From Mycolicibacterium austroafricanum (GTDB taxonomy: Bacteria; Actinomycetota; Actinomycetes; Mycobacteriales; Mycobacteriaceae): a DNA stretch of 64,000 nucleotides. Positions 32,813-44,757 of this stretch are shown here, piece after piece. The stretch is from NCBI RefSeq assembly GCF_902705885.1, contig NZ_CACSIP010000003.1, forward strand, positions 82,808 through 146,807. Reading direction: 5' to 3'. A model generated the notes under the pieces. It was not told the origin of the DNA. It saw only the letters and a program-made list of their open reading frames with translations, and made no database searches. The position numbers were made by a program, and so were the translations under genes. Within the stretch, counting starts at the first letter, position 1; every line of letters starts with the position of its first letter.

Positions 32813-34966
32813 TCAGGCGGTCTTTCGCAGGACCAGCAGGGAACGAGGCTGCACCGAGATCTTCTCCCCGGCGGCGACCACCAGTTCGGTGCTACCCGTC
32901 GGGTCGGCGGTGTCCAGGTCGGCGGTCCACTGCCGCGCATAGTGATCGGCCCGCGGTGCGACGAAGTCTTCCACTTCGTCATGCGAGTTGAAGCACAACA
33001 GGAAGGAGTCGTCGACGACCCGCTCGCCACGCTCGTTCGGGGCCGGGATGGCCTGCCCATTGAGGAACACCGCCACGCACTGCCCGAGTCCGGTCTCCCA
33101 ATCCTCGGCGGCCATCTCGTTACCGGCCGGGGTGAGCCAGGCGATATCCCTGGCCTCGGTGCCGGTGCGGATCGGTTTGCCCTCGAAAAACCGTCGGCGC
33201 CGGAACACCGGATGGTCCTTGCGGAACTTGACCACCTTGCGGGTGAACTCGAGCAGGTCTGCGTTGGTCTGGCACAGCGACCAGTCCATCCAGGACAGCT
33301 CGGAGTCCTGGCAGTAGACGTTGTTGTTGCCCCGCTGGGTTCGGCCGATCTCGTCGCCGTGCGCGATCATCGGGGTGCCCTGCGACAGCATCAGCGTGCC
33401 CATGATGTTGCGCATCTGCTTGGCCCGCAGATCGAGGATCAGCCGGTCCTCCGTGGGCCCCTCCACGCCGCAGTTCCAGGACCGGTTGTGGCTCTCGCCG
33501 TCCCGGTTGTCCTCGCCGTTGGCCTCGTTGTGCTTCTCGTTGTAGGACACCAGGTCGTTGAGGGTGAAGCCGTCGTGGCAGGTGACGAAGTTGATGCTGG
33601 CGCTCGGCCGTCGACCCGTCGCCTCATAGAGATCCGACGACCCGGTCAGCCGGGAGGCGAACTCGCCGAGTGTTGCGGGCTCGCCCCGCCAGTAATCACG
33701 CACAGTGTCGCGATACTTCCCGTTCCATTCGGTCCACAAACCTGGGAAGTTCCCGACCTGGTAACCGCCCTCGCCGATGTCCCACGGTTCGGCGATCAGC
33801 TTGACCTGGCTGATGACCGGATCCTGCTGGACCAGATCGAAGAACGCCGACAGTCGGTCCACGTCATAGAACTCCCGGGCCAGGGTCGCGGCCAGGTCGA
33901 ACCGGAACCCGTCGACGTGCATGTCCAGCACCCAGTACCGCAGCGAGTCCATGATCAGTTGCAGTGTGTGCGGATGCCGCGCGTTGAGACTGTTGCCGGT
34001 GCCGGTGAAATCCTTGTAGTACCGGTTGTCGCCGTCGAGTAGCCGGTAGTAGGCGGCGTTGTCGATGCCGCGGAAGTTGATGGTCGGTCCGAGATGGTTG
34101 CCCTCGGCGGTGTGGTTGTAGACCACATCCAGGATCACCTCGATGCCCGCCTCGTGGAACGCGCGCACCATCGTCTTGAACTCGGCGACCGCGCCGCCGG
34201 CGTGCTTGCTCGCGGCGTACTGGTGGTGAGGGGCGAAGAAGCCGAATGTGTTGTATCCCCAGTAATTCCGCAATCCCAGTTCGAGCAGCCGATGATCGTG
34301 AAGGAACTGGTGTACCGGCATCAACTCGATCGCGGTGACGTTCAGCGATTTCAGGTGGTCGATGATCACGGGGTGCGCCAGACCGGCGTAGGTTCCCCGC
34401 AGTTCCTCGGGCACGCCGGGGTGTGCCTGCGTCATGCCTTTGACGTGCGCCTCGTAGATGACGGTCTCGTGGTAGGGCGTGCGGGGTGCGCGGTCGGACC
34501 CCCACTGGAAGAACGGGTTGATCACCACGCTGGTCATGGTGTGCCCGAGTGAGTCGACCCGCGGCGGCTCGCCTCCGCTGGCCAGGTCGTCGGCGCGCAG
34601 GTCGTAGGAGTACAGCGCCTGGCCGAACTGGAATTCGCCGTGAAATGACTTGCCGTACGGATCGAGCAGCAGCTTGCTCGGGTCGCAGCGATGCCCGGAC
34701 GACGGACTCCACGGGCCGTGCACCCGGTAGCCGTAGCGCTGTCCCGGGGTCACCGTCGGCAGGTAGCAGTGCCACACGTAGCCGTCGACTTCCTCCAGTT
34801 CGATCCGGTGCTCGCGGCCGTCCTTGCCGATCAGACACAGCTCCACCCGGTCGGCGACCTCGGAGAACAGCGAGAAATTGGTACCTGCACCGTCATAGGT
34901 GGCCCCGAGCGGGTAGGACGAGCCTGGCCAGACGGTCGGTGTGGACGCCGGTTCGGGGGTCGGCAT
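32813..34966 (-). CDS. treX: Glycogen debranching enzyme TreX (GlgX-like isoamylase)
   Basis: This 717-residue GH13 isoamylase removes alpha-1,6 branches from glycogen, giving linear chains for TreY. Its carbohydrate-binding start ([23 protein letters not shown]) and barrel motifs are present: [19 protein letters not shown] with the nucleophile Asp, LIAEPWD with the acid Glu, and [16 protein letters not shown] 34966 overlaps the upstream acyltransferase stop by one base. The longer frame to 35212 runs into that gene and is rejected. Confidence 0.96.
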   Translation of the reverse strand: MPTPEPASTPTVWPGSSYPLGATYDGAGTNFSLFSEVADRVELCLIGKDGREHRIELEEVDGYVWHCYLPTVTPGQRYGYRVHGPWSPSSGHRCDPSKLLLDPYGKSFHGEFQFGQALYSYDLRADDLASGGEPPRVDSLGHTMTSVVINPFFQWGSDRAPRTPYHETVIYEAHVKGMTQAHPGVPEELRGTYAGLAHPVIIDHLKSLNVTAIELMPVHQFLHDHRLLELGLRNYWGYNTFGFFAPHHQYAASKHAGGAVAEFKTMVRAFHEAGIEVILDVVYNHTAEGNHLGPTINFRGIDNAAYYRLLDGDNRYYKDFTGTGNSLNARHPHTLQLIMDSLRYWVLDMHVDGFRFDLAATLAREFYDVDRLSAFFDLVQQDPVISQVKLIAEPWDIGEGGYQVGNFPGLWTEWNGKYRDTVRDYWRGEPATLGEFASRLTGSSDLYEATGRRPSASINFVTCHDGFTLNDLVSYNEKHNEANGEDNRDGESHNRSWNCGVEGPTEDRLILDLRAKQMRNIMGTLMLSQGTPMIAHGDEIGRTQRGNNNVYCQDSELSWMDWSLCQTNADLLEFTRKVVKFRKDHPVFRRRRFFEGKPIRTGTEARDIAWLTPAGNEMAAEDWETGLGQCVAVFLNGQAIPAPNERGERVVDDSFLLCFNSHDEVEDFVAPRADHYARQWTADLDTADPTGSTELVVAAGEKISVQPRSLLVLRKTA

Positions 34967-37164
34967 CAGGCCGGCCACCAGCCGGTGATGGCGGCGATCT
35001 GGCGGCCCAGCTCCTGGGTCATGGTGCGCATGTAGGTGCTCGAGATGTGGTGAGAGTCGTGATAGAGCAACACATTTCCCTCCACAGCTCGGCAATGATA
35101 GGGACGACACACCGCGTTGCTCATGTCGAGCGGATGGAGCAGCGGAAACTCTGCCACATAGTCCAGTGTCGGGTTGTGATCCGACAGTACTTCGGATCGT
35201 TCGATCCCGCACGATGTGGCGTCACCACCACCGGCCAGGCAGTCCGCGGGGAAGAACGGCTCCCCGTCCCGCACCAGCCACGGGGTGTCCCGCATCGCCA
35301 GGATGGGAATATCGTTCTCGGACAACTGCTCCCAGATTCCGAGGTAGCTCGAGGGCATCACATCGCCGGGTTTGATGTTCCACGGCCGGGTCGAGGTCGT
35401 GAAGACGTAGTCCGGCTTGTCGGCGATGAGCTTCGGCATCACCCGTTTGTTCCACTCACGGCACCGGGGGTATTCGCGGTTGTTACCCATCACCAGCGGC
35501 CTTTCCGCCGTTGTCAACGGGCAGCCCATCTTGAGGTAGGTGACGACCTTGAAGTGGTGCAGCCGGCCCAGCTTGTCGAGTGCGGTGATCCAGTGTTCGG
35601 CGTGCGAACCGCCCGCCAGCGCGATGGTGCGCGACGCGTTCTCGTCCCCGTAGGTGCAATTGATCACGCTGGCGTTCTCGAAGTCGCTGATGCATCCGTC
35701 GATTGTGGTCTGCGGGATGTCGTCCTCGGCCTCCAACACAGTCGGACGCATCGGCAGCTTGGGCACCCTGGCGTTGTCGACCAGCGCCCGCGCGCCGGGG
35801 TAGTCGCGCGCTGAAAGCCCGGCGAGTTCCTCGCCGTTCTCGCGCAACACGGTCACGTGCTCGCGCCAGGAGAACGACGTCGCGGTCAGCGCCACCCCGA
35901 GCAGGGCGACCACGAACCCGAGCACGATCGTCGGCCGGCGCAGCCGGCTGCGCCTGGCGACGGCGGGTCTCGACGCGACGGTGGCCGGCGCGACCGGCGC
36001 ACTACGGGTGCGCAGCGGCTCTTCGACGTAGCGCATCGTCAGCCAGGCCAACAGCGCCGACACCAGCAGCACCGCAGCACCCTCGAGGAAGTTCACACCC
36101 GAACGTCCGGTGTAGGCGAGGTAGAAGATGAGCAGCGGCCAGTGCCACAGATACAGCGAGTAGGCCATGCTGCCCAACGTCAGAAACGGCGCGGACGCGA
36201 GCAACCGGTTGGGCGCGGGGAGCCGGCCTCGGGTGTGCGGATCGGCGTGCCGGTTGGCCGCCGAGAGGATGAACAACACGGTGGCGCCTACCGGAACCAA
36301 CGCCCACGGCCCGGGGAACTCCTTGACCCCGTCGATCAGCGCGCCACACGACAGGATCGCGGCGAGCGCCACCACCGCCGCGGCGGTCCGCAACCACATG
36401 GGGCAGCGCACGTGCGGCACCAGTGCTCCCACCAGCGCACCCAGCAGGAGCTCCCACGCACGCGCGAAGCTGCTGTAGTACGCCGTGGCCTGGTCGGTGT
36501 TGTGCGCGACGATCGCGTACACGAACGAGGCGACGGTCAGTGCGACGAGCAACACCACGAACGCCACCCGCATGTGCCTGCCCAGCACGCGCCGGAACAG
36601 GAACGCGGACAACAGGATCAGGACAAGAAACGAGATGTAGAACTGGCCCTGCACCGACATCGACCAGATGTGCTGTAGCGGGCTGACCGCCTCGCCGGCA
36701 CGCAGGTAGTCCGACGCGGAGCGGGCCAGTTCCCAGTTCTGGTAGTAGCCCAGGCTGGCCAGACTCTGATCGGCGAATGTCTCCCACCGGGTCTCCGGCT
36801 GGATCAGCACGGTCAGCACCGCGGCGGCGGCGAGCACCACGACCAGGGCGGGCAGCAGGCGGCGGACCAGCCGGGTGACCTCCGGCACCGGCCGCAGCCT
36901 CACCCCCGGGGTGAGCGCGCCGCGCAGCAACCGTCCGCCGAAGAAGAACCCGGACAGGACCAGGAAGACGTCGACGCCGCCGGACACCCGCCCGAACCAC
37001 ACATGGAACACCGCCACCAGCGCGATCGCGATACCGCGAAGGCCGTCGAGGTCGTGGCGGTAGAAGCCCGACGCCTGCGCAACCGCACGGGGCGTGGCGG
37101 CGGCAGGCGGGATCAGTCCCGGAGCGGTCGCGGGCGCCTGCCGGGCGGGGGCGAGGGTCATCAT
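34966..37164 (-). CDS. OafA/YrhL-type membrane acyltransferase with SGNH domain
   Basis: This 732-residue protein begins with an acyltransferase-3 membrane domain of about ten helices ([44 protein letters not shown], with the catalytic His in AVFHVW). A C-terminal extracytoplasmic SGNH-hydrolase-like domain follows ([11 protein letters not shown] near the start, YHDSHHIS near the end). Such proteins O-acylate envelope glycans or glycolipids. It is the Rv1565c homologue. ATG ATG at 37164/37161 both fit. It heads the operon with treX-treY-treZ by a one-base overlap, which suggests, but does not prove, an acceptor related to trehalose or glycans. Confidence 0.92.
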   Translation of the reverse strand: MMTLAPARQAPATAPGLIPPAAATPRAVAQASGFYRHDLDGLRGIAIALVAVFHVWFGRVSGGVDVFLVLSGFFFGGRLLRGALTPGVRLRPVPEVTRLVRRLLPALVVVLAAAAVLTVLIQPETRWETFADQSLASLGYYQNWELARSASDYLRAGEAVSPLQHIWSMSVQGQFYISFLVLILLSAFLFRRVLGRHMRVAFVVLLVALTVASFVYAIVAHNTDQATAYYSSFARAWELLLGALVGALVPHVRCPMWLRTAAAVVALAAILSCGALIDGVKEFPGPWALVPVGATVLFILSAANRHADPHTRGRLPAPNRLLASAPFLTLGSMAYSLYLWHWPLLIFYLAYTGRSGVNFLEGAAVLLVSALLAWLTMRYVEEPLRTRSAPVAPATVASRPAVARRSRLRRPTIVLGFVVALLGVALTATSFSWREHVTVLRENGEELAGLSARDYPGARALVDNARVPKLPMRPTVLEAEDDIPQTTIDGCISDFENASVINCTYGDENASRTIALAGGSHAEHWITALDKLGRLHHFKVVTYLKMGCPLTTAERPLVMGNNREYPRCREWNKRVMPKLIADKPDYVFTTSTRPWNIKPGDVMPSSYLGIWEQLSENDIPILAMRDTPWLVRDGEPFFPADCLAGGGDATSCGIERSEVLSDHNPTLDYVAEFPLLHPLDMSNAVCRPYHCRAVEGNVLLYHDSHHISSTYMRTMTQELGRQIAAITGWWPA

Positions 37165-37187
37165 GGTCGACGGTTAATCTACCGAAG

Positions 37188-38489
37188 GTGCCTGCGATGA
37201 CGCCTGCCGAGATCAGCGCTGTTGATGCCGCCCACATCTGGCATCCGTACAGCCCCATCGGGGCCGACGCGGTGGCGCCAATGGTGGCGGTGGGGGCGCG
37301 CGGCGCCTGGTTGACCGTCATCCACCAGAACAGACCGGTCGAGGTGCTTGACGCGATGGCCTCGTGGTGGACCGCCGTGCACGGGCACGGCCATCCGGTT
37401 CTGGACGCGGCGATCACCCGGCAGCTCGCGACGATGAACCACGTGATGTTCGGCGGGCTCACCCACGAACCCGCCGCCCGGCTGGCAGAGCTGCTGGTGG
37501 AGGTCACGCCGGACGGTCTGGAGACGGTGTTCTTCAGCGACTCCGGCTCGGTCTCCGTCGAGGTCGCGGTCAAGATGGCGCTGCAGTTCTGGCGGAGCAC
37601 CGGCCGCGGTGACAAGCGACGGCTGATGACGTGGCGCGGTGGTTATCACGGTGACACCTTCACACCGATGAGTGTGTGTGATCCGCAGGGCGGCATGCAC
37701 GAACTGTGGACCGGGGAGAACTCGCTGCTGGCCGACCAGGTGTTCGCCCCGCCGGTGCCGTCGGACTACGACCCCGGATACAGCGCCGACTTCAGCCGGC
37801 AGCTCGCCGAGCACGCCGACGAACTCGCGGCGGTCATCGTCGAACCGGTGGTGCAGGGCGCAGGCGGTATGCGATTCCACGATCCGCGTTACCTGGTCGA
37901 CCTGCGGCGGGCATGCGACGAGCACGGCGTGCTGCTGATCTTCGACGAGATCGCCACCGGATTCGGCCGCACCGGGAGGATGTTCGCTGCCGACCACGCC
38001 GGCGTCAGCCCCGACATCATGTGTGTCGGCAAGGCACTCACCGGCGGTTATCTGACCCTGGCCGCGACGCTGTGCACCCGTCGGGTCGCCGACACGATCA
38101 GCGCCAACCCGCCGGGCGCGCTGATGCACGGTCCCACGTTCATGGCCAACGCGCTGGCCTGCGCAGTGAGCGTGGCCTCGGTGGAATTGTTGATGTCGGG
38201 CGACTGGCAGTCGCAGGTGCGCGCGATCGAGTCCGGGCTGGCCGAGGGCCTGACCGAGGCGGCTGCGCTGCCCAACGTGGTCGACGTCCGGGTGCTGGGC
38301 GCGATCGGGGTGATCGAGTTGGACCGGCCGGTGGACCTCAGCACGGCGACGCCCGCGGCCGTGGAGCGCGGAGTATGGCTACGCCCGTTCCGCAACCTGA
38401 TCTATGTGATGCCGCCGTATATCTGCAGCACCGCCGAGATCGACCAGATCACCTCGGCGATGGTGGCCGTCGCGCGTGCACTAACCTGA
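37188..38489 (+). CDS. bioA: Adenosylmethionine-8-amino-7-oxononanoate aminotransferase
   Basis: This 433-residue PLP aminotransferase converts KAPA to DAPA in biotin synthesis. The PLP lysine is in [29 protein letters not shown] carries the cofactor Asp, and [17 protein letters not shown] at the N-terminus is the family's substrate region. GTG 37188 is chosen because TAATCT (37175-37180) ends seven bases upstream; ATG 37197 is also possible. The TGA stop lies inside the BioQ palindrome (38487-38499). Confidence 0.97.
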   Translation: MPAMTPAEISAVDAAHIWHPYSPIGADAVAPMVAVGARGAWLTVIHQNRPVEVLDAMASWWTAVHGHGHPVLDAAITRQLATMNHVMFGGLTHEPAARLAELLVEVTPDGLETVFFSDSGSVSVEVAVKMALQFWRSTGRGDKRRLMTWRGGYHGDTFTPMSVCDPQGGMHELWTGENSLLADQVFAPPVPSDYDPGYSADFSRQLAEHADELAAVIVEPVVQGAGGMRFHDPRYLVDLRRACDEHGVLLIFDEIATGFGRTGRMFAADHAGVSPDIMCVGKALTGGYLTLAATLCTRRVADTISANPPGALMHGPTFMANALACAVSVASVELLMSGDWQSQVRAIESGLAEGLTEAAALPNVVDVRVLGAIGVIELDRPVDLSTATPAAVERGVWLRPFRNLIYVMPPYICSTAEIDQITSAMVAVARALT

Positions 38490-38499
38490 ACGGTGTTCA
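38487..38499. promoter_or_regulatory. BioQ operator upstream of bioF
   Basis: TGAAC-GGT-GTTCA fits the BioQ consensus TGAACN3GTTCA known from mycobacteria and corynebacteria. The adjoining -10-like TAACCT (38482-38487) overlaps it by one base. The TAACCTGAACGGTGTTCAA block is identical to that upstream of bioB. BioQ bound here would block a bioFD promoter located at the end of bioA. Confidence 0.85.
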
Positions 38500-38549
38500 A
38501 TTGCCGGCTCGCCGGCGTGTTCAATTGCCGGCCCCGCCGGCGCGTTCAA
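38494..38549 (+). repeat. Repeated BioQ half-site plus GC-rich dyad in the bioF leader
   Basis: TGTTCAATTGCCGGC begins at 38494 and again at 38518 (24-base period). A third GTTCAA occurs at 38544. Between them lie CCGGC/GCCGG dyads that can form small hairpins. Each repeat restarts with the right half of the BioQ palindrome. The segment would be the 5' leader of bioF mRNA. It may be a slippage duplication or may tune repression. The bioF ribosome site AGGAG follows. Confidence 0.7.
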
Positions 38550-38565
38550 GTCAGATAGGAGCACC

Positions 38566-39708
38566 GTGACCCGCCTCGGTCTGTCCCCGCTCGCCTGGCT
38601 CGACGAGGTCGAGACGCGGCGCCGCGCTGCCGGGTTGCGCCGCTTCCTGCGCGCCCGGCCCCCCGTCGGCGCCGAACTGGACTTGGCCTCAAACGACTAC
38701 CTCGGACTCTCGCAGCATCCGCGGGTGCTCGACGGCGGTGTGGCCGCGCTACGCGCCTGGGGTGCCGGGTCGACCGGGTCCCGATTGGTCACCGGCAACA
38801 CCGAACTGCACGAGAGCTTCGAGGACGCGCTGGCGGAGTTCGTCGGCGCGGCCTCGGCGCTGGTGTTCTCCTCCGGGTACACCGCCAACCTGGGCGCGGT
38901 GGTGGCGTTGTCCGGACCCGGGTCGCTGTTGGTGTCCGACGCGCTGACCCATGCCTCACTGGTGGACGCGTGCCGGTTGTCCCGGGCCCGGGTCGTGGTC
39001 ACCCCGCACGCCGACGTGTCCGCGGTCGACGCCGCGTTGGCCGCCCGCACCGAGGAGCGCGCGGTGGTCGTGACCGACTCGGTCTTCTCCGCTGACGGTG
39101 ACCTGGCGCCGCTGCGGGCGCTGCACGAGGTGTCCCGGCGGCACGGAGCGCTCCTGATCGTCGACGAGGCCCACGGGCTGGGGGTACGCGGCGACGGTGG
39201 CCGGGGACTGCTCCACGAGATGGGTCTGGCCGGGGCCCCGGACGTGGTGATGACGACGACGCTGTCCAAGGCGCTCGGCAGCCAGGGCGGTGTGGTGCTG
39301 GGCCCCGTGGCGGTCCGCGACCACCTGATCGATGCCGCCCGCCCGTTCATCTTCGACACCGGGCTGGCGCCCGCGGCCGTCGGTGCCGCCCACGCCGCGC
39401 TGCAGGTGCTCGTTGACGAACCGGGGCGTGCGCAGCGAGTGCTCGACCATGCCGCGGCGCTGGCGTCGATGTGTGGTGTCGACGACGTCCCGCCCTCGGC
39501 GGTGGTGTCGGTGATCCTCGGGGAACCGGACGTCGCGTTGGCCGCCGCTGCCGCATGCCTGGAGCGCGGCGTGCGGGTCGGCTGCTTCCGGCCTCCCACG
39601 GTGCCCGCCGGTACTTCCCGGTTACGGCTGACGGCGCGCGCCTCGCTGACCGACGACGAGATGGTGTTGGCGCGCCGCGTGCTCACCGACGTGTTGTCAC
39701 CGGCGTGA
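38566..39708 (+). CDS. bioF: 8-amino-7-oxononanoate synthase
   Basis: This 380-residue PLP enzyme condenses pimeloyl-thioester and alanine to KAPA. The PLP lysine is in [14 protein letters not shown] and [14 protein letters not shown] carries the cofactor Asp. [15 protein letters not shown] and [13 protein letters not shown] are the usual N-terminal motifs. GTG start follows an ATAGGAGCACC ribosome site. The stop overlaps the bioD GTG by four bases. It is under the BioQ box at 38487. Confidence 0.97.
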   Translation: MTRLGLSPLAWLDEVETRRRAAGLRRFLRARPPVGAELDLASNDYLGLSQHPRVLDGGVAALRAWGAGSTGSRLVTGNTELHESFEDALAEFVGAASALVFSSGYTANLGAVVALSGPGSLLVSDALTHASLVDACRLSRARVVVTPHADVSAVDAALAARTEERAVVVTDSVFSADGDLAPLRALHEVSRRHGALLIVDEAHGLGVRGDGGRGLLHEMGLAGAPDVVMTTTLSKALGSQGGVVLGPVAVRDHLIDAARPFIFDTGLAPAAVGAAHAALQVLVDEPGRAQRVLDHAAALASMCGVDDVPPSAVVSVILGEPDVALAAAAACLERGVRVGCFRPPTVPAGTSRLRLTARASLTDDEMVLARRVLTDVLSPA

Positions 39709-40385
39709 GCGTCGTCGTCGTCACCGGCACCGGCACCGGAGTCGGCAAGACGATCGCCACCGCGGCTCTGGCATGTCACGCCAGGTCCGTCGGCGTCGAC
39801 GTCGCGGTGTGCAAGCCGGTGCAGACCGGAACCCGGGACGGTGACGACGACCTCGCCGAGGTGGCCCGTCTGTCCGGGGTAGCCGAATTGCATTCTCTGG
39901 CAAAGTTTCCCGAGCCACTGGCGCCGCAGGCAGCCGCCGCGCGGGTGGGCGAGACCCTGCCGGGCAGGGCGGCCCTCCTCGACATGGTGACCGCCGTGGA
40001 CCGGCCGGGCAGACTCACCCTCGTCGAGGGCGCCGGCGGCCTGCTGGTCGAGATCGGCGCCGACGGGGTGACATTGCGCGACCTCGCGGTCGGCCTCGGC
40101 GCGCCGGTGCTGACCGTGGTGGCGCCGGGCCTGGGCACGCTGAACCACACGGCGCTGACGCTGGAGGCCCTCGCCGCCAGGGGGATCGCCGGCGCGGGTC
40201 TGGTGATCGGTGCCTGGCCGGCCGACCCGGGTGTGGCCGAGATGGGCAACCGGGAGGCGCTGGCACGGTTGGCGCCGGTCCGCGCTGTGCTGCCAAGTGG
40301 TGCCGGGGCGTTGACGGCGCAGCAATTCGAGTCCGTGAGCGCGGCGGCCTTCGACAGATCCTGGGTTCGGAGTCTGGTCGACTGA
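39705..40385 (+). CDS. bioD: Dethiobiotin synthetase
   Basis: This 226-residue ATP-dependent enzyme closes the ureido ring of dethiobiotin. The P-loop GTGTGVGKT is at about residues 8-16. KPVQTG and [11 protein letters not shown] are the other conserved substrate/ATP motifs. GTG start overlaps the bioF stop (GTGA), and the stop overlaps the next ATG by one base. The longer frame upstream is a shadow of bioF. Confidence 0.96.
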   Translation: MSVVVVTGTGTGVGKTIATAALACHARSVGVDVAVCKPVQTGTRDGDDDLAEVARLSGVAELHSLAKFPEPLAPQAAAARVGETLPGRAALLDMVTAVDRPGRLTLVEGAGGLLVEIGADGVTLRDLAVGLGAPVLTVVAPGLGTLNHTALTLEALAARGIAGAGLVIGAWPADPGVAEMGNREALARLAPVRAVLPSGAGALTAQQFESVSAAAFDRSWVRSLVD

Positions 40386-40903
40386 TGGTCCACTCCGTGG
40401 AGATGCTGTTCGACGCCGAGACCGAAGCGGCCGTCGTGCAGATCTGGGACGACCTGATGGCTGTCGGTGTGCGCAGCCAGGCCGCCCACCGGTCGCTGAG
40501 CAACCGGCCACACGTCACCGTCACCGTGGCCGAACAGATGACCGACACCGTCGACGCCGCGTTGCGGCCCGCCCTGGCCCGACTGCCGTTGGACTGTCGG
40601 ATCGGGGCGCCGATGGTGTTCGGCGCCCGCTCGGTCACGCTGGTCCGCCTCGTGGTGCCGTCTGTCGAACTACTGGCCCTGCACGCAGAGGTCCACCGGA
40701 TCTGTCTGGCGCACATGCCCGACGGTGCGCTGGCGCACACCGCACCGGGGCAGTGGACACCACATGTCACGTTGGCGCGGCGGATGGCGCCCGATCAGCT
40801 GCCCCAGGCGGTGGCGTTGCCGCTGGGCATCGAGATTCGCGGTCGCATCACAGGTTTGCGGCACTGGGACGGCAACAGCAAGGTGGTGCACCCGATCGAC
40901 TGA
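40385..40903 (+). CDS. 2'-5' RNA ligase-like (2H phosphoesterase) protein
   Basis: This 172-residue protein has the two HxTx motifs of the 2H phosphoesterase superfamily: RPHVTVTVAE near residue 39 and TPHVTLARR near residue 121. The natural substrate is not known; family members act on cyclic or 2'-5' phosphodiester bonds. It is coupled to bioD by a TGATG overlap and corresponds to Rv1571. A direct role in biotin synthesis is not evident. Confidence 0.85.
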   Translation: MVHSVEMLFDAETEAAVVQIWDDLMAVGVRSQAAHRSLSNRPHVTVTVAEQMTDTVDAALRPALARLPLDCRIGAPMVFGARSVTLVRLVVPSVELLALHAEVHRICLAHMPDGALAHTAPGQWTPHVTLARRMAPDQLPQAVALPLGIEIRGRITGLRHWDGNSKVVHPID

Positions 40904-40907
40904 GGCG

Positions 40908-41480
40908 TCACGCGTCGGCGCGGCTGTGGGCGGCGATGCCATCGACGAGAAGGTTCAGGCCGAATGCGAATCGGGCACTGGGGTTCTGGTTCCAGACGGT
41001 CGCCGCCACGTCGGCGCCCGCCGCGTCCCACTGCATCCGGGACTGCTCGTCGGCGGTGAAGCCGAGCACGTAGTACACGACGGAGCGGGCGGCCAGCTCC
41101 GCATTGGCAGCGGTCACACCGGCTTCGGCGGCCGCAGCACCGAGCTGGGTGAGAACGTCGTCCATCACCTCGGACTGGCCGGCGGCGAAACTGGCCGAGA
41201 CCAACTCGGCGGCGTCGGTGTGCGACAGCAGCGCGTCGCGCAGCTGCCCACAGATGCCGACGATGCGGGCCCGCCAGCCGCCGCGTTCCCCGTGGACCGG
41301 CTCCAGGATGCGGTCGGCGACGGCGCCGAGGAGCTGCTGTTTGTTGGCGAAGTGCCAATACAGCGCCCCGGGGGTGACGGCCAGCTCCCGGGCCAGCCGC
41401 CGCATCGACAGGTCGGCGATGCCGTAGTCGTCCAGCAGCGCCGTCGCTGCGTCGACCACGTCACGTTTGTGGAGCTGCAC
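40908..41480 (-). CDS. bioQ: BioQ, TetR-family repressor of biotin genes
   Basis: This 190-residue TetR protein has its HTH near the N-terminus (DVVDAATALLDDYGIADLSMRRLARELAVTPGALYWHFANKQQLLGAV). Its position divergent from bioB, and the TGAACN3GTTCA palindromes before bioB and bioF, identify it as BioQ. GTG 41480 is leaderless-like: TAGGGT (minus strand, 41492-41487) ends six bases upstream. That promoter interlocks with the bioB promoter, so BioQ probably also controls itself. M. tuberculosis lacks this gene at this position. Confidence 0.9.
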   Translation of the reverse strand: MQLHKRDVVDAATALLDDYGIADLSMRRLARELAVTPGALYWHFANKQQLLGAVADRILEPVHGERGGWRARIVGICGQLRDALLSHTDAAELVSASFAAGQSEVMDDVLTQLGAAAAEAGVTAANAELAARSVVYYVLGFTADEQSRMQWDAAGADVAATVWNQNPSARFAFGLNLLVDGIAAHSRADA

Positions 41481-41486
41481 ACCGGT

Positions 41487-41508
41487 ACCCTAACCTGAAC
41501 GGTGTTCA
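41487..41508. promoter_or_regulatory. Interlocked bioQ/bioB promoters with BioQ operator
   Basis: On the minus strand, TAGGGT (41492-41487) is the -10 of bioQ. On the plus strand, TAACCT (41491-41496) is the -10 for bioB. The palindrome TGAAC-GGT-GTTCA covers 41496-41508. The two -10 elements overlap by two bases and the operator by one, so one BioQ dimer could shut both directions. The bioB leader is then about 30 bases long. Confidence 0.82.
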
Positions 41509-41524
41509 AGTGGGCGACAGATAG

Positions 41525-42528
<1,004 letters not shown>

Positions 42529-42529
<1 letters not shown>

Positions 42530-42774
42530 TGGGCATCGTCATTTCACACGAGGGCGAGCTGCCCGCTCCGGTCGGCGCAGGCGTTTACAACGTGTACACG
42601 GGGGAGCCCGCAGGCAGCGCTGTGCCCACGACAGCGCAGCTGGGCCTGGAGCCCCCGCGGTTCTGTGCCGAATGCGGCCGCCGGATGATCGTGCAGGTGC
42701 GTCCGGACGGCTGGTGGGCGAAGTGTTCGCGGCACGGGCTGGTCGATTCCAAGGATCTGGAGCTCTATCGATGA
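42529..42774 (+). CDS. bsaP: Biotin synthase auxiliary protein BsaP
   Basis: This 81-residue protein (Rv1590 homologue) has [27 protein letters not shown]: CxxC plus a third Cys and a His, a likely iron-sulfur or metal site. BsaP has been described as an auxiliary factor that mycobacterial BioB needs to turn dethiobiotin into biotin. The TGATG overlap with bioB supports one-to-one coupling. The N-terminus ([26 protein letters not shown]) is highly conserved. The longer frame upstream is a bioB shadow. Confidence 0.88.
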
Positions 42775-43427
42775 CCGTCCCGCCCCCCGAACCCGGGGTT
42801 TCGCGAGCGCAGGCCGCGGTGACCGTCGTGGTCGGTGCCGCGGTGATGGGCGCTCTTGTCGGCGCGTTGTGGGCGTGGCTGGCGCCGCCGATCCACGGCG
42901 TGGTGGCGCTGACCCGCTCCGGCGAACGGATCACCGCGTCGCTGGGCAGCGAGTCGGACCATTGGTTCACCTCGGCGTTCATGTTCGTCGGCATGCTCGG
43001 GGTGGTGGCGGTGGTCGGCGCGGTGCTGTCGTGGCAGTGGCGCGCTCACCGCGGGCCGGTGATGGCGGCGGCGCTGACGGTCGGTGGTGTGGCCGCCGCG
43101 GCGGTCGCAGCCGGGGTGGGGGCATCGCTCGCCCGCCTGCGCTACGGAACCGTCGACGTCGCCGGGGCACCGGTGTCAGAAGAGAGTCGGGTGCACTACG
43201 TCGTGGAGGCGCCGGCGGTGTTCTTCGGACATTCGCCGCTGCAGATCGCGGCGACGGTGCTACTGCCCGCCGCGGTCGCGGCGTTGGTGTACCTGCTGGC
43301 CGTCACCGCGACGGTGCGTGACGACCTAGGTGCCTGGCCGCCGGTCGAATACCCTCTGCCGACTACTGGTCGAATCGGGACAGGGGCTGACGCTCCACCC
43401 GCCGCCCCGTCAGCACCTTGGCCGTGA
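42771..43427 (+). CDS. DUF2567-type membrane protein
   Basis: This 218-residue protein (Rv1591 position) has about four membrane helices ([87 protein letters not shown]). An extracytoplasmic loop lies between helices 1 and 2, and the C-terminal tail is proline-rich. Its function is unknown. It overlaps bsaP by four bases (ATGA). Its last 65 bases are antisense to the end of the lipase gene. Confidence 0.85.
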   Translation: MTVPPPEPGVSRAQAAVTVVVGAAVMGALVGALWAWLAPPIHGVVALTRSGERITASLGSESDHWFTSAFMFVGMLGVVAVVGAVLSWQWRAHRGPVMAAALTVGGVAAAAVAAGVGASLARLRYGTVDVAGAPVSEESRVHYVVEAPAVFFGHSPLQIAATVLLPAAVAALVYLLAVTATVRDDLGAWPPVEYPLPTTGRIGTGADAPPAAPSAPWP

Positions 43428-44715
43428 TCACGCTGAGCGTGAGCATCCCCCGGTAGGTCGAAGGATTGAGCAGCGTCGGCCACTTCGTGCGGGCGATGTG
43501 GGCACGCAGCGGCCGGCCCGCGAAGCGATCCCGCAACCAGCGCAGCGTCATCGGCGCGGACATCGGATGCAGCAGCAGGTGCTCGCTGAACATGTCGCGG
43601 TGGTAGGTGACGCTGGCACCCCCGCGGGTGTAGGTCTCGGTCAACTCGTCGATGTCGGCGACGGAGATGATCCGGTCGTGCACGGCCTGAACGATGAGCA
43701 CCGGTGCCGTCGGTGCGCAGGTGCCGAGCTTGATGCTGTCGAAGACGTGCTGGACCTCCGGAGTCAGCAGCACCTCCTCGAGCGGCCGGTCGATCAGGCT
43801 GGCCATGTCTGTGCCCGCGAGCCGGATCATGGCGTGTGCGGTGGTCATCCGCTCGATCCGGGCGAGCATCGCCTTGCCCTCGTCGGTGGCGTGCTCGGAG
43901 ATGATTCGTTCCAGGTCGGGGTAGATGTGGGTGAGCGCGGCGACGACCATCGCGGGCAGGCCCGAGTAGATGCTGCCGTTGAGCCGACGGAAAGTGTGGC
44001 CGAGATTGCCGACGGGCGAGCCCAGTACCGCGCCGACGACGTTGAGTTCCGGTGCGTAGGCGCCCTGGACTTCGGCGGCCCACGCCGAGGCCAGTCCGCC
44101 GCCGGAGTATCCCCACAGGCCGACCGGTGAGTTGGGGCTCAGGCCGAGCGAATCGTGGTTGATCGCGGCGCGGACGCCGTCGAGCACGTGGTAGCCGGGC
44201 TCGTAGGGGGCGCCCCACATGCCCGCGGTGCCCTCGTGGTCGGGAACCGAGACTGCCCACCCTTCGGCGAGCGCGGCGGCGATGAGCAGGAATTCGAACT
44301 GTGCCACCGCACCGACGGCCTTGGCGCCGCGCCGCAGTGCGTAGGACGGGAAGCAGCGCCCGGCCACCGCGTCGATGGCGCACTGGTAGGACACGATCGG
44401 AAGCGGGCCGGTATCGGCCCGTTCAGTGGGTGCTACCACGGTGGTGACGGTGGCCTGGGGCTCTCCGTTGAGGTCGGTGGACCGGTACAGCAGCTGGGTG
44501 GCAGTGAACTTCTGCGGGATGAAGCCCAGAAACGCGACCTCGACGTCACGGGAGCGCAGCACCGTGCCCGGACGGGCGTGCTCGAAGCCTTCGGGTGGGC
44601 GGTGGAACGAGTCATGCGCGGGCACAACCGGCCGGGACTTGGGCGCAAGGGGCTCGTGGGGGACCTGACCGATCCACTCGGCTCCGGTCGACCGTGCCAC
44701 GCTGCCCAAGTCCAT
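43363..44715 (-). CDS. Secretory-lipase-family (LIP) serine hydrolase
   Basis: This 450-residue alpha/beta hydrolase resembles Rv1592c and the fungal-type LIP family. The nucleophile elbow is GLWGYSGGG (GxSxG), and [11 protein letters not shown] and [23 protein letters not shown] (Asp region) are visible; the catalytic His is probably in [10 protein letters not shown]. There is no clear signal peptide. It is probably a lipase or esterase on acylglycerols. The end overlaps the DUF2567 gene. It lies 42 bases downstream of nrtR on the same strand. Confidence 0.88.
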   Translation of the reverse strand: MDLGSVARSTGAEWIGQVPHEPLAPKSRPVVPAHDSFHRPPEGFEHARPGTVLRSRDVEVAFLGFIPQKFTATQLLYRSTDLNGEPQATVTTVVAPTERADTGPLPIVSYQCAIDAVAGRCFPSYALRRGAKAVGAVAQFEFLLIAAALAEGWAVSVPDHEGTAGMWGAPYEPGYHVLDGVRAAINHDSLGLSPNSPVGLWGYSGGGLASAWAAEVQGAYAPELNVVGAVLGSPVGNLGHTFRRLNGSIYSGLPAMVVAALTHIYPDLERIISEHATDEGKAMLARIERMTTAHAMIRLAGTDMASLIDRPLEEVLLTPEVQHVFDSIKLGTCAPTAPVLIVQAVHDRIISVADIDELTETYTRGGASVTYHRDMFSEHLLLHPMSAPMTLRWLRDRFAGRPLRAHIARTKWPTLLNPSTYRGMLTLSVITAKVLTGRRVERQPLSRFDQ

Positions 44716-44757
44716 CCAGGCATTCTTGCCTAAGGATGCACTAAGAAGCCAACCGAC

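Noticed and set aside
38494..38549. CRISPR-like repeat/spacer pattern
   Set aside because: Only two to three short units that are contiguous, explained by a duplicated BioQ half-site and dyad; no cas genes.
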